Shown piece after piece: positions 53,032 through 63,527 of a stretch of 64,000 bases of DNA. Under the pieces are notes generated by a model. It ran no database searches and was not told the origin of the DNA. It saw only the letters and a list, made by a program, of their open reading frames with translations. Each line of letters opens with the position of its first letter. Position 1 is the stretch's first letter. This DNA comes from Rubrivivax sp. (GTDB taxonomy: Bacteria; Pseudomonadota; Gammaproteobacteria; Burkholderiales; Burkholderiaceae_C), in the NCBI GenBank assembly GCA_016790425.1, contig JAEUPF010000092.1, forward strand, positions 1-64,000, in the 5' to 3' direction. The translations under genes were made by a program, and so were the position numbers.

Positions 53032-54039
53032 CTACTTCGGCTCGACCCCCGCGCGCTTGGCCAACGCGGCCCAGCGGGCGCTCTCGCGGCGGCAGAACTC
53101 GGCGAATTCGTCGGGGTTGCGGGCGTTGATCAGGCCGCCCATCGCCTCGATGCGCTCGCGCACTTCCTTGCTGCGGCCGGCCTTGACGATGGCCGCGCCG
53201 AGCCGCTCGACCACGTCGCGCGGCGTGTCCTTGGGTGCCCAGTAGCCGTGCCAGGTGCTGGTGTCGATGCCGGCCAGGCCCAGCTCGGCGAAGGTCGGCA
53301 CCTCGGGGTAGGCGGGCACGCGGCGGCTGCTCGTCACCGCCAATGCACGGAGCTTGCCGGCCTTCAGCAGCGGGCTGGCGGCAAGCAACGCTTCCATCTG
53401 GAACGTGACGCGCCCGGCCGCCACGTCCACCTGCGCCGACGTGCCGGCCTTGTAGGGAACGGTGTTGACCTTGACGCCGGTCTGGTCGCCCCACAGTTCC
53501 GCGGCCAGATGCGAAGAGGCGCCGATGAAGGTGGCGTAGTCGGCCGGCCTGGGCTGCGCTTTCGCCCAGGCGACGAACTCGGCGTGGGTGCGCGCTGGAA
53601 CCGACTCGGCCGAGATCACCAGCGCCAGCGGCACCTCGGTCACTTGGGCCACCGGCACGAAGTCGGCCAGCGGGTCGTAGCCGAGGCCGGCCTGCACGCT
53701 GGGCAGGATGACGTGGATCGACGAGTTCGCCAGCAGCGTGTAGCCGTCGGGCTTCGCGCGGGCCACCTGGCGCGCGCCGATGGCACCCGACGCGCCGGCC
53801 AGGTTCTCGGCGATGAAGCTCTGGCCGAACTCGCCTTCGAGCTGCTGGTTGACGAGCCGCGCCATCACGTCGACGTTGCCGCCGGGCGTGAAGGGCACCA
53901 CCACGCGCACCGGGCGCGCGGGGTAGGCCTGCGCCAGTGCCGGCCGCGCGGCCAGCGCACCGGCCAGGCCGGCGCCGACGGTGGCACCGAGGCCGAGTAC
54001 CAGCCGCCGGCGATGCTGCTGTCGTTGTGTCCGCTGCAT
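53032..54039 (-). CDS. Bug/TctC-family periplasmic binding protein
   Basis: The 335-residue protein starts with an Arg-rich n-region and a Tat-like RRRLVLGLGATVGAGLAGAL signal. Family motifs are VVVPFTPGGNVDVMARLV, FIAENLAGASGAIGA, ATFIGASSHLAAELWGDQTG and VPYKAGTSAQVDVAAG. The ATG at 54039 is preceded by AGGAGAAGCGTC, so it is preferred to longer readings. It is convergent with the Bug pseudogene and shares its strand with an SDR and a UroD-like gene upstream, probably one operon. No TctA/TctB permease is nearby. Confidence 0.93.
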   Translation of the reverse strand: MQRTQRQQHRRRLVLGLGATVGAGLAGALAARPALAQAYPARPVRVVVPFTPGGNVDVMARLVNQQLEGEFGQSFIAENLAGASGAIGARQVARAKPDGYTLLANSSIHVILPSVQAGLGYDPLADFVPVAQVTEVPLALVISAESVPARTHAEFVAWAKAQPRPADYATFIGASSHLAAELWGDQTGVKVNTVPYKAGTSAQVDVAAGRVTFQMEALLAASPLLKAGKLRALAVTSSRRVPAYPEVPTFAELGLAGIDTSTWHGYWAPKDTPRDVVERLGAAIVKAGRSKEVRERIEAMGGLINARNPDEFAEFCRRESARWAALAKRAGVEPK

Positions 54040-54082
54040 GACGCTTCTCCTCTTGTGATTGAAGTGTTGGCGCGGCGCGCCC

Positions 54083-54871
54083 CTACCAGAGCCCGCCGTG
54101 GGCGCCACCGTCGATGGCGAGCGCCTGGCCGTTGATGAAACCGGCGTGTGCCGAACACAGGAAAGCGCAGCAGGCGCCGAACTCGTCGGGCACGCCCCAG
54201 CGGCCGGCCGGCGTGAGCGAGAGCCGCTCGGTCTCCACCGTGGCGATGTCCGTGTGCCGCTCGCGCGCCAGGCGCTCGGTCTGGGCCACCTGGGTCTCGG
54301 AGGCGAACACGCCCGGCAGCAGCGAATTGAAGGTGACGTTGCGGCGCGCCCAGGCGGCGTTGCGGCTGGCCGCCTTGAGGTAGGCCGAGAGCCCCAGCCG
54401 CGCCACGGAGGGCAGCGCCAGCTCCCACTCGGGGTTCTTGATCAGGCGCGAGGTGACCGCCACCACGCGGCCGAAGCCGCGCGCGGCCATGCCGGGCGCG
54501 ACGCCGGCCACCAGCGCCATCTGCGCCAGCAGCATCGACTGCAGCGCCGACTGCACTGCAGCCGCGTCGGCATCGCCGTGGCGCTGCGTTGCTGCCGGCC
54601 AGCCGCCGCTCAGCACCAGGATGTCGGGCGCCGGGCATTCGCGCAAGATCGCCGCGCAGCCGGCGTCGCTCGTGCTGTCGGCGGCGAGCGCGCGCGCCTG
54701 CACCCCATGGCGCGCGCGCAGCGCAGCGGCGGCGGCTTCGAGGTTCGCAGCCTCACGCGCCACGAGAACGACTTGCGCGCCGGCTTCGGCCAGGCGACCG
54801 GCGCATGCGAAACCGAGGCCCCGGCTGGCGCCGCAGATGAGCGCCAGGCGGCCGCGGATGCCGAGGTCCAT
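54083..54871 (-). CDS. Short-chain dehydrogenase/reductase family protein with atypical active site
   Basis: The 262-residue protein has the NAD(P)-binding ICGASRGLGFACAGRLAEAG and the SDR end NGQALAIDGGAHGG. In place of the usual YxxxK there is ALPSVARLGLSAYLKA after VVAVTSRLIK, a Ser-x-x-Arg version seen in a divergent SDR branch, so classical reductase chemistry is not certain. It lies between the Bug gene (43 bases) and the UroD-like gene (21 bases), all on the - strand. Confidence 0.85.
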   Translation of the reverse strand: MDLGIRGRLALICGASRGLGFACAGRLAEAGAQVVLVAREAANLEAAAAALRARHGVQARALAADSTSDAGCAAILRECPAPDILVLSGGWPAATQRHGDADAAAVQSALQSMLLAQMALVAGVAPGMAARGFGRVVAVTSRLIKNPEWELALPSVARLGLSAYLKAASRNAAWARRNVTFNSLLPGVFASETQVAQTERLARERHTDIATVETERLSLTPAGRWGVPDEFGACCAFLCSAHAGFINGQALAIDGGAHGGLW

Positions 54872-54892
54872 GTGCCCGGCGGGCCGTTCGGG

Positions 54893-55930
54893 TCAGTGCA
54901 CCCGGCGCGGCTTGAAGGCGCGCGCGGCCTCGAACACCGCATCGATCAGCGGCTCGGGCGTGCCGGGGTTGATCGAGCAATCGGGCCCGAGCACGTGGCC
55001 CACGCCGCCGGTGCGCTCCAGCGAGGCCAGCACATGCGCGGCCAGCGCCTCGGGCGACATCTGCGCAAAGGATGGCTTGCCGGGCATGCCCGCCAGCAGC
55101 GTCTTGCCGCAGAGCGCGCGCATCTCTTGCAGGCCGGGGTTGCCCGGCGTGGTGGCCCAGCTCACGAGCGGCGCGGCGAAGTCCTTGAACCAGTCGGCCT
55201 CGATGCGCTCGCCGCAGATGTGGACGATGTTCGCCCAGGCGCCGGCGGCCGCGGCGGCGCCGAGGATGGCTTCGTCGAACGGCCGCTGGAAGCGCTCCCA
55301 CTCAGCGCGCGTCACCTCGCCGGCGTTGATGGTCTTGGTGGCGTAGAAGATGCCGTCGACGCCGGCGTCCATGCACAGCAGCGTGAAGTGCTCCAGTGTG
55401 CGCGCGATGTGGCCGAGCGCGCGCTCGAGCTCCGCGGGTGCTTCGCGCTGCAGCGCCAGCACGGCGGCGGCGCCGCCGCGGTGCATCATCGTCAGGTTCA
55501 TCATCGGCGCGAAGACGGTGGCGACGATCGGCACCTCGGGGCCGAGCGCGGCGCGAACCTGGCGCATCGCCTGCACCTGTTCGCCCAGGGCGCCGCGGCT
55601 GGCGTCGGCGGTGCCGATCTGCGCCAGGTCGGCCGCGCTGGCCAGCGAATGGCGCGTGACGAGCGGCCATTGGTCGGGGCGCGTCGAGCGCTGGTACTCC
55701 AGGCCCCACATCTCGCCGAAGCACTGCGCGCGCATCTGCGGCTTCAGCAGGTCGAGCTCGAAGCGCTCGGCCAGGCGCACCGACGCGGCGGTGAGTGCCT
55801 GCGCCGAATGTTCCTGCGTGAAGTCGTGCAGCCAGACCGAGGCGGGCACGCGGTCGGGCACATCGCCGCGCAGGGCGGCTTGCAGGCGTTGGCGGGGGGT
55901 CATTCTCGTGCGGCTGAAGTGCTGCAGCAT
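54893..55930 (-). CDS. Uroporphyrinogen decarboxylase (UroD/MtaA) superfamily protein
   Basis: The 345-residue protein starts in the family manner (MTPRQRLQAALRGDVPDRVPA) and includes VFAPMMNLTMMHRGG, GAWANIVHICGERIEADWF and GHVLGPDCSINPGTPEPL. The His and Cys in HICGE together with CSINP Cys resemble zinc ligands of the MtaA/MetE-like corrinoid methyltransferases more than heme-pathway UroD. The location beside an SDR and a Bug gene also argues for a catabolic role such as demethylation or decarboxylation. A start at 55930 or 55903 is possible. Confidence 0.8.
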   Translation of the reverse strand: MLQHFSRTRMTPRQRLQAALRGDVPDRVPASVWLHDFTQEHSAQALTAASVRLAERFELDLLKPQMRAQCFGEMWGLEYQRSTRPDQWPLVTRHSLASAADLAQIGTADASRGALGEQVQAMRQVRAALGPEVPIVATVFAPMMNLTMMHRGGAAAVLALQREAPAELERALGHIARTLEHFTLLCMDAGVDGIFYATKTINAGEVTRAEWERFQRPFDEAILGAAAAAGAWANIVHICGERIEADWFKDFAAPLVSWATTPGNPGLQEMRALCGKTLLAGMPGKPSFAQMSPEALAAHVLASLERTGGVGHVLGPDCSINPGTPEPLIDAVFEAARAFKPRRVH

Positions 55931-56194
55931 TGTGCCCTCAGCGGCACCGGCGGAAGGCGAACGCCTGTCATTGCGCGGCGGAGCAGCCGGGCCGCACGCT
56001 GCGCGGATGCCCCACGGTCGATCGCGAATCGACCGCTTGGCAGCGACGCTTTCAGCGAACGGGTCCGCGCAGCCAGCTGACAAGCAGCGGTGCGACCAGC
56101 AGCAACCCGACCCGTCCGGCAGCTAGCTGCGGGTGCGAGGTCGAAGTCGGGCCAGTGCCTCTGTCACGGTTTTTGAGCGGCCACGCGAGGGGCG

Positions 56195-57262
56195 TCACCG
56201 CAGGGCAGAACCCTTTGCTTGCCCTTCGGCAGGCGACCGCTTCGGGGGCAATGAAGGTTCGGCGTCAGGGTCTGACGCCCACTGGCTGCACGTCAGAAAC
56301 GTGGACTGAGCATTGGGCTGCCAGATGGCCCATTCGGGCGCTGAGCCGATATCTGCGAGCAGTTCTTTCGCCACGAGCTTGTCGCCGGCAATGCAGGCGT
56401 GGTATGCGAAGATGTTCTTGTTCCATGCGGTTGGGAAGCGCCTGTTCCACAGCGTCAAACCTGACTTCATTCGCTCCCAGTCCACCAGGGACTGCGAGTA
56501 CATTGTCCGACCGAATTGGTCTTGCTCGGCGCCCGAGTAAAGGCGGGCATAAATCTCCAAGCCAAACTCGGGCGGAGCCGCCTTGGTCGCACGAAGAATG
56601 AATGAATCCACTGCCTGCGCATTGCCGTACCACTTGGGCAGAAAGTAGTGCAACGTGAATTGGTAGAGGCGAAAGTCGCCTGGATTCCTCGCAACTCCCG
56701 CCTCAAAGAGGCTCAAGACCGCATCAGGCGGCGCTCCGGCGTTGCGCATGGCGTTGAGGAGCCAAACATGCCAAGACGTGCTGCGGCTCGCCACGCCCTC
56801 GCTCTGCAGGAGGAAGTTGGTTGCTCGATTGACGTAATCGGTGTAGGTTTTCCAGGCCTGAGGCGGCACGGTGTTCGCATAACCACCGCCGCGAACGTAC
56901 AGGGCATATGAGAGGAGCGCGCTCGCATGGAGGATGTAGGGAAGCGGCTCCTCCCGAGCGGCCTCGGTCCACTGCCTCGTTCTGGCGATGTCAGTTTGAA
57001 GCTGTTCGGCACCAAAGGTGCGGGTGGTTTCGCTGAGGCCATCGAAGAAGAGAAGCATCTTGGACGCGCCGCTCGATGTCCGCTCTCTCAAGAAATCGCT
57101 GTACTTGGTGTGTTGGCGAATCAGGTCCGATAAATCACCGGAGGCGTAGGCCACGCTGGCGGCAGCCTTCACCTCGTTTCGCTCGGATTGCTCGCTCGAC
57201 CGTGCCGTTCCGAAAGAAACGAACAAGATCGCTGCGATCAGCGTGGTGCACAAGCCTTGCAT
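56195..57262 (-). CDS. Exported DUF4034-like protein on an AT-richer segment
   Basis: The 355-residue protein has a signal peptide (MQGLCTTLIAAILFVSFG) and a helical TPR-like body: LPYILHASALLSYALYVRGG, SWHVWLLNAMRNAGAPPDAV, FRLYQFTLHYFLPKWYGNA and PPEFGLEIYARLYSGAEQDQ. These resemble DUF4034 proteins, which have no known biochemical role. Codon use and base composition are visibly less GC-rich than all neighbours, with A- and T-ending codons common. That suggests recent transfer. The gene is single, with 264 bp of unassigned sequence downstream. Confidence 0.75.
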   Translation of the reverse strand: MQGLCTTLIAAILFVSFGTARSSEQSERNEVKAAASVAYASGDLSDLIRQHTKYSDFLRERTSSGASKMLLFFDGLSETTRTFGAEQLQTDIARTRQWTEAAREEPLPYILHASALLSYALYVRGGGYANTVPPQAWKTYTDYVNRATNFLLQSEGVASRSTSWHVWLLNAMRNAGAPPDAVLSLFEAGVARNPGDFRLYQFTLHYFLPKWYGNAQAVDSFILRATKAAPPEFGLEIYARLYSGAEQDQFGRTMYSQSLVDWERMKSGLTLWNRRFPTAWNKNIFAYHACIAGDKLVAKELLADIGSAPEWAIWQPNAQSTFLTCSQWASDPDAEPSLPPKRSPAEGQAKGSALR

Positions 57263-57297
57263 GGATTGGGGTCCGGGGTGGGTCGCGAGGTCTGCCC

Positions 57298-58185
57298 TCA
57301 ATCGACGAAGAAGTCCGGCAGGAAATTCCTGTTCCCCGGCGTCACCGCGTACCGGTCGAAATCGGTCACGCCGTGCTTGCCCAGCAGTTCGTCGTCGATG
57401 AAGAAGTTGCCGGTCGTCGCCTTCGCGTCGCTGGTGAGGATGAACCACGCGGCGTCAGCCAGGATCTCGGGCTTGCGGCACATCGCGATGTCCACGCCGG
57501 GAATCATCTGCAGCGCCGCGGTGGCGATGGCGGTGCGCGGCCACAGGCTGTTGACGGCGATGCCGTGCGCTCGAAACTCGCCGGCGTGGCCGAGGGTGCA
57601 TTCGCTCATGCCGTACTTGGCCATCGTGTAGGCCACGTGGGGCTTGAACCAGTGCTCCTTCATCGACAGCGGCGGGCTCATGTTGAGCACGTGCGGGTTG
57701 CGGCCGGCCCTGGCGCTCTTGACGAGTTCGCCCAGGCACGCCTGGGTGCAGCAGTAGGTGCCGCGCACGTTGACGCCGAACATCAGGTCGAAGCGCTTCA
57801 TCGGCGTCATCGGTGTCGGTGTCAGGCTGATGGCGCTGGCGTTGTTGACGAGGATGTCGATGCCGCCGAAGCGTTGCACCGCCGCCGCCACGGCGGCGGC
57901 CACCGCGTTCTCGTCGCGGATGTCGGTCTGCACGGGCAGCGCCTGGCCGCCGTCGGCGACGATCTCCTCGGCGGCGCTGTAGAGCGTGCCCGGCAGCTTG
58001 GGGTTCGGCTCGGTGGTCTTGGCCACCAGCACGATGTTGGCGCCGTCGGCAGCGGCGCGCTTGGCGATGGCCAGGCCGATGCCGCGGCTGGCGCCGGTGA
58101 TGAAGAGCGTGCGGCCCTTCAGGCTGCGCCCGCCGGTCGCCGCCGGCGACGTTGTTGGTGCTGCTGCTGGGGCTGCTGCGTTCAT
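57298..58185 (-). CDS. Short-chain dehydrogenase, HSDL2-like
   Basis: The 295-residue protein has LFITGASRGIGLAIAKRAA, VNNASAI, NMSPPLSMKEHW and the catalytic YTMAKYGM. The phrase KTTEPNPKLPGTLYSAAEEI is diagnostic of the HSDL2-like branch, linked in animals to peroxisomal/mitochondrial lipid metabolism. It uses NAD(P) to reduce or oxidise a carbonyl; the substrate is unknown. It ends a - strand series that includes the crotonase, thiolase and FadN-type genes. Confidence 0.93.
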   Translation of the reverse strand: MNAAAPAAAPTTSPAATGGRSLKGRTLFITGASRGIGLAIAKRAAADGANIVLVAKTTEPNPKLPGTLYSAAEEIVADGGQALPVQTDIRDENAVAAAVAAAVQRFGGIDILVNNASAISLTPTPMTPMKRFDLMFGVNVRGTYCCTQACLGELVKSARAGRNPHVLNMSPPLSMKEHWFKPHVAYTMAKYGMSECTLGHAGEFRAHGIAVNSLWPRTAIATAALQMIPGVDIAMCRKPEILADAAWFILTSDAKATTGNFFIDDELLGKHGVTDFDRYAVTPGNRNFLPDFFVD

Positions 58186-58258
58186 CGTCGCTCCTGGCTT
58201 CGTCGTTGTGGGTCCGGTGGCCGATTCCTGCTGCGCCCGTGCCGGTGGCCAAGCGGCT

Positions 58259-58990
58259 TCACCGCGCCATCAGCGAAGCCAGATGGATCGCAATGTCGTG
58301 CGCCACCTGGCGGTAGGCGCGCACGCCGGGGTGGAACCCGTCGGGGGCCATCACGCCGCGGTTGAGCACGAGTTCCAGCGGCACGTGCGAGACGTCGCCG
58401 CGCGTGGCGGCCCACTCGGCCAGCGCGCGGTCGTGCCGGCGCGCGTCGGCGCCGGCGATCCAGCGCAGCGGCTGCGGCAGCCCGGGGAAGTGGTGCACCG
58501 GCGGCAGCGGCGCGAAGGCGACATGGCGCACGCCGTGCGCGTTGCGCAGCCGGTTGGCCAGCGCCTCGCGCGCGGCGACGGCGCGGCGCGAGGGAACCTG
58601 GTCGACGACGTCGTTGACGCCGGTGACGATGACGGCGAAGTCGGCGGCGAAGGCGCCGGCCGGCTCTGCGGCCAGTTCGCGTGCCAGGTGCTCGTGCATC
58701 TGCGCCGTCGTCAGCCCGGAGCGCGCGTGCAGCCGCCAGTGCACGCGGCGGCCGCTGAGCGCGGCCAGCGTCTGCGCCACCGGAAGCGCCAGTGCGTCGC
58801 GCTGATGCTCGACGCCGACACCGGCCGCCGAAGAGTCGCCGGCGATCAGCACGGAGACCTCGAGCGGCCCGTCGCCGACACTGCCGGCACGTTCACCCTC
58901 GGCCTCGGGCAGGCGCGGCAGCCGCGAACGCGCGAGCAGCGCCTGCGCCACCAGCAGCGGGCTCAGCAGGAGTTTGGCGGTCAGCGACAT
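58259..58990 (-). CDS. SGNH/GDSL-family esterase/lipase
   Basis: The 243-residue protein shows the SGNH blocks: VLIAGDSSAAGVG (nucleophile Ser), the Gly block near LHARSGLTTAQM, VTGVNDVVDQVP (Asn block) and MAPDGFHPG (Asp and His). A hydrophobic N-terminus (LTAKLLLSPLLVAQALLA) may anchor or export it. It hydrolyses ester or thioester bonds and sits 35 bases downstream of the crotonase gene, fitting a lipid-degradation setting. Confidence 0.9.
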   Translation of the reverse strand: MSLTAKLLLSPLLVAQALLARSRLPRLPEAEGERAGSVGDGPLEVSVLIAGDSSAAGVGVEHQRDALALPVAQTLAALSGRRVHWRLHARSGLTTAQMHEHLARELAAEPAGAFAADFAVIVTGVNDVVDQVPSRRAVAAREALANRLRNAHGVRHVAFAPLPPVHHFPGLPQPLRWIAGADARRHDRALAEWAATRGDVSHVPLELVLNRGVMAPDGFHPGVRAYRQVAHDIAIHLASLMAR

Positions 58991-59025
58991 CGGCGCGTTG
59001 GTTCCCTGTCTCGCCGCGCCTCGCT

Positions 59026-59808
59026 TCAGAACTTCGAGAAGTCGGGCTTGCGCTTCTGGAAGAACGCCTGGAAGGCTTCCATCGCCTCGGGGCTGCGCAG
59101 CCGCTCGCCGAAGATGCGGCCCTCGGTGCGGATGGTCTGCTCGACCAGTTCGCGCTGCGGCGCGCGCATCAGCCGCTTGGCTTCGCGCACCGCCGCCGGC
59201 GGCATGGCGTTGAAGCGCTCGGCCATGCGCCGCGCGTGGTTTGCCACTTCGCCGGCGGGGATCACCGCGTTGGCGATGCCGAACTCCACCGCCTGCTCGG
59301 GCGTGATCGGCTCGCCCAGCAGCAGCTTCTCGGCCGCCCGCCGCCCGCCCATCAACTGCGGCACGAGCAGGCTCGAGGCGAACTCGGGCACCAGGCCCAG
59401 GCTCACGAACGGCATCACCAGGCGCGCCTCGTCGGAGACGTAGACGAGGTCGCTGTGCAGCAGCATCGTCGTGCCCACGCCGATGGCAGCACCCGTGACG
59501 GCCACCACCACCGGCTTGTCGAAGCGCGCCAGCGTCATCAGGAAGCGGCCCACCGGCGTGCCCTCGACGGCGCTGCCTTCGCCACCCCCTTCGCGGCCGC
59601 GGGCCATGAAGTCCTCGAGGTCGTTGCCCGAAGTGAAGATGCCCGGCTGCCCGGTGAAGAGAACGGCGCGCACGGCGGTGTCGGCGCTGGCCGACTCGAG
59701 CGCGTCGGCCATCGCGGTGTACATCGCCTGCGTCAGCGCGTTCTTCTTCTCGAGACGCGCGATCTCGATCGTCGCCACGCCGTTGTGGACACCGGTGCGG
59801 ATGGTCAT
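59026..59808 (-). CDS. Enoyl-CoA hydratase/isomerase (crotonase) family protein
   Basis: The 260-residue protein has the crotonase fold: GIFTSGNDLEDF, VVAVTGAAIGVGTTMLLHSD (oxyanion Gly) and PFVSLGLVPEFASS. The first catalytic Glu of classical hydratases is not clearly present; Glu in LVPEFAS is. That pattern is common in delta3,delta2-enoyl-CoA isomerases and related enzymes. It acts on acyl-CoA intermediates with the thiolase and FadN-type protein encoded upstream on the same strand. Confidence 0.92.
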   Translation of the reverse strand: MTIRTGVHNGVATIEIARLEKKNALTQAMYTAMADALESASADTAVRAVLFTGQPGIFTSGNDLEDFMARGREGGGEGSAVEGTPVGRFLMTLARFDKPVVVAVTGAAIGVGTTMLLHSDLVYVSDEARLVMPFVSLGLVPEFASSLLVPQLMGGRRAAEKLLLGEPITPEQAVEFGIANAVIPAGEVANHARRMAERFNAMPPAAVREAKRLMRAPQRELVEQTIRTEGRIFGERLRSPEAMEAFQAFFQKRKPDFSKF

Positions 59809-59842
59809 GGGCTGCCTCGCCTTCGCGTCGGTTGGTTCTTCT

Positions 59843-61045
<1,203 letters not shown>

Positions 61046-61065
61046 GTCGTCTTCTCCCGGGCGGT

Positions 61066-63471
61066 TCAGTTGCGCACCGGCTTGCCGGTCTGCAGCATGC
61101 CCATGATGCGTTCCTGCGTCTTCGGGTGGCCGAGCAGCGCGGCGAAGTGCCGGCTCTCCAGCTTCATCAGGTATTCCTCGCTCACCAGCGAGCCGGCATC
61201 GACGTCGCCGCCGGTCACCACCTCGGCGATGAGATTGGCGATGTGGAAGTCGTGCGCGCTGATGAAGCCGCCGTCGCGCATGTTGACGAGCTGGCCGCGG
61301 ATGGTGGCCGCGGCGCTGCGCCCGGCCACCGGGAACAGCGTCTTGGCCGGCGCGCGGTAGCCGCTGGCGGCCATCGCCTTGGCCTGCTCGAGGGCGACGA
61401 AGAGCAGCTCGTCCTTGTGCGGCACGACGATGTCGCTCCACAGCAGGTAGCCGAGCTTGCGCGACTCGATGGCGCTGGTGCCCACCTTGGCCATGGCGGC
61501 GCTCTGGAAGCCGTCGAAGAGGAACTTCTGGATGTCGGCATTCGCGTTGCCGGCCGCGGCCATCTCGGCGGCGCGGCGGGCGATGTAGGTCAGGCCGCCG
61601 CCGGCCGGCAGCAGGCCCACGCCCACCTCGACCAGGCCGACGTACGACTCCATTGCCGCCACGCGCCTCGCGCAGTGCACCGCGAGCTCGCAGCCGCCGC
61701 CCAGCGCCAGCCCGCGCATCGCGGCCACCACCGGCACCGGCGAGTAGCGCATGCGCAACAGCGCCTGCTGCAAGCCGGTGGCCGCCTCGACGACGCCCTT
61801 GACGCCGCTCTTCATGAAGATCGGCATCACCTCCTCGAGGTTGGCGCCGGCGGAGAACACGTCGTCGGGCGACCAGATGACGAGGCCCCGGTAGCCGGCT
61901 TCGGCGAGGTCGAGCGCCTTCACGAGGCCTTCACCCACCGTCGGGCCGATCAGGTGCAGCTTCGAGGTGATGCTGGCGATCAGCACCTCGCCGTCCAGCG
62001 TCCACAGCCGCACGTGGTCGTTCTTCCAGACCTCGGTGCCGCTCTTCAGCGCCTCGGGCGCGCCGGAGCCGAGCATCGCCTCGGGGAAATGCTGGCGGCG
62101 GTAGACCGGCAGCGTGCTCTTCGCAACGTACGCCTTCCTCGCCGGGCTCCACGAGCCCTCGGGCGTGTGCACGCCCTGCACGGGCACCGGCCCCTCGAAG
62201 ACCCAGGCCGGCAGCGGCGCAGTGGAAAGCGCCTTGCCCGCTTCGATGTCTTCCTTGATCCACTGCGCCACCTGCGACCAGCCGGCCTCCTGCCACAGCT
62301 CGAAGGGGCCTTGCTTCATGCCGAAGCCCCAGCGCATCGCGAAGTCGACGTCGCGCGCGCTGTCGGCGATGCTCTCCAGGTGCACGGCGGCGTAGTGGAA
62401 GCCGTCGCGCAGGATCGACCAGACGAACTGCGCCTGCGGGTTGGTGCTCTCGCGCAGCAGCTTCAGCCGCTCGCCGGCCGGCTTCTTCAGCATGCGCTCG
62501 ACGATCGCCTCGGCCTTGCCGCCGGCCGCAACGTAATCGGCCTTCGCCGGGTCCAGGCGCAGGATGTCCTTGCCCACCTTCTTGTAGAAGCCGGCGCCGG
62601 TCTTCTGGCCGAGCGCGCCTTTCTCGATCAGCGCGGCCAGCACCGGTGGCGTCGTGTACAGGGCGTGGAACGGGTCCTCGACCTTGCCGGGGCCGAGGTT
62701 GTCCTGCATCGTCCTGACGACGTGGGCCATGGTGTCCAGGCCCACGACGTCGGCGGTGCGGAAGGTGCCGCTGGAGGCGCGGCCCATCTTCTTGCCGGTG
62801 AGGTCGTCGACGATGTCGTAGCTGAGGCCGAACTTCTGCGCCTCGGCCATCGTGGCCATCATCCCGGCGATGCCGACACGGTTGGCGACGAAGTTCGGCG
62901 TGTCCTTGGCCCGCACCACGCCCTTGCCGAGGGCGCTGGTGACGAAGGTCTCGAGCTGGTCGAGCACCTCGGGCTGCGTGGTCGGCGTGGCGATCAGTTC
63001 GACCAGCGCCATGTAGCGTGGCGGGTTGAAGAAGTGGATGCCGCAGAAACGCGGCTTGATCGACTCGGGCAGCGCCTCGGCGAGCCGGGTGATCGAAAGG
63101 CCCGAGGTGTTGCTGGCGACGATGGCGTGTGGCGCCACGGCCGGCGCGATGCGCTGGTACAGATCCAGCTTCCAGTCCATGCGCTCGGCGATGGCCTCGA
63201 TGACGAGGTCGCATTCGCCGAGCCTGGCGAGGTGTTCCTCGTAGTTGGCCTGCTCGATCTGCACGGCGTCCTCGGGGATGCCGAGCGGCGCGGGCTTGAG
63301 CTTCTTCAGGTTCTCGACGGCCTTGGCGACGATGCCGTTCTTCGGCCCCTCCTTGGCCGGCAGGTCGAACAGGATGACCGGCACCTTGCAGTTGACCAGA
63401 TGGGCGGCGATCTGCGCCCCCATCACCCCGGCGCCGAGCACGGCGGCCTTGCGGACGTGGAATCGATTCAC
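61066..63471 (-). CDS. FadN-type 3-hydroxyacyl-CoA dehydrogenase/enoyl-CoA hydratase
   Basis: The 801-residue bifunctional protein starts with the NAD-binding dehydrogenase (VLGAGVMGAQIAAHLVN, FCGIHFFNPPRYMALVELI) and the C-terminal dehydrogenase domain, followed by a crotonase domain from about residue 500 (IWSPDDVFSAGANLEEVM, GLALGGGCELAVHCARR, GVGLLPAGGG). This order is the reverse of FadB/FadJ and matches FadN of Bacillus. It hydrates enoyl-CoA and oxidises the hydroxyacyl-CoA for the thiolase encoded next. The gene follows the DUF2147 gene by 56 bases. Confidence 0.95.
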   Translation of the reverse strand: MNRFHVRKAAVLGAGVMGAQIAAHLVNCKVPVILFDLPAKEGPKNGIVAKAVENLKKLKPAPLGIPEDAVQIEQANYEEHLARLGECDLVIEAIAERMDWKLDLYQRIAPAVAPHAIVASNTSGLSITRLAEALPESIKPRFCGIHFFNPPRYMALVELIATPTTQPEVLDQLETFVTSALGKGVVRAKDTPNFVANRVGIAGMMATMAEAQKFGLSYDIVDDLTGKKMGRASSGTFRTADVVGLDTMAHVVRTMQDNLGPGKVEDPFHALYTTPPVLAALIEKGALGQKTGAGFYKKVGKDILRLDPAKADYVAAGGKAEAIVERMLKKPAGERLKLLRESTNPQAQFVWSILRDGFHYAAVHLESIADSARDVDFAMRWGFGMKQGPFELWQEAGWSQVAQWIKEDIEAGKALSTAPLPAWVFEGPVPVQGVHTPEGSWSPARKAYVAKSTLPVYRRQHFPEAMLGSGAPEALKSGTEVWKNDHVRLWTLDGEVLIASITSKLHLIGPTVGEGLVKALDLAEAGYRGLVIWSPDDVFSAGANLEEVMPIFMKSGVKGVVEAATGLQQALLRMRYSPVPVVAAMRGLALGGGCELAVHCARRVAAMESYVGLVEVGVGLLPAGGGLTYIARRAAEMAAAGNANADIQKFLFDGFQSAAMAKVGTSAIESRKLGYLLWSDIVVPHKDELLFVALEQAKAMAASGYRAPAKTLFPVAGRSAAATIRGQLVNMRDGGFISAHDFHIANLIAEVVTGGDVDAGSLVSEEYLMKLESRHFAALLGHPKTQERIMGMLQTGKPVRN

Positions 63472-63527
63472 TCAATGCTCCCCGGTGGGATGGAAGGACC
63501 GGCGCTGCGCAGCCACTGCGGCTGCCT

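Noticed and set aside
56119..56130. Palindrome gcagctagctgc downstream of the DUF4034-like gene
   Set aside because: Too short and without a U-tract; it could be a terminator fragment but cannot be supported.
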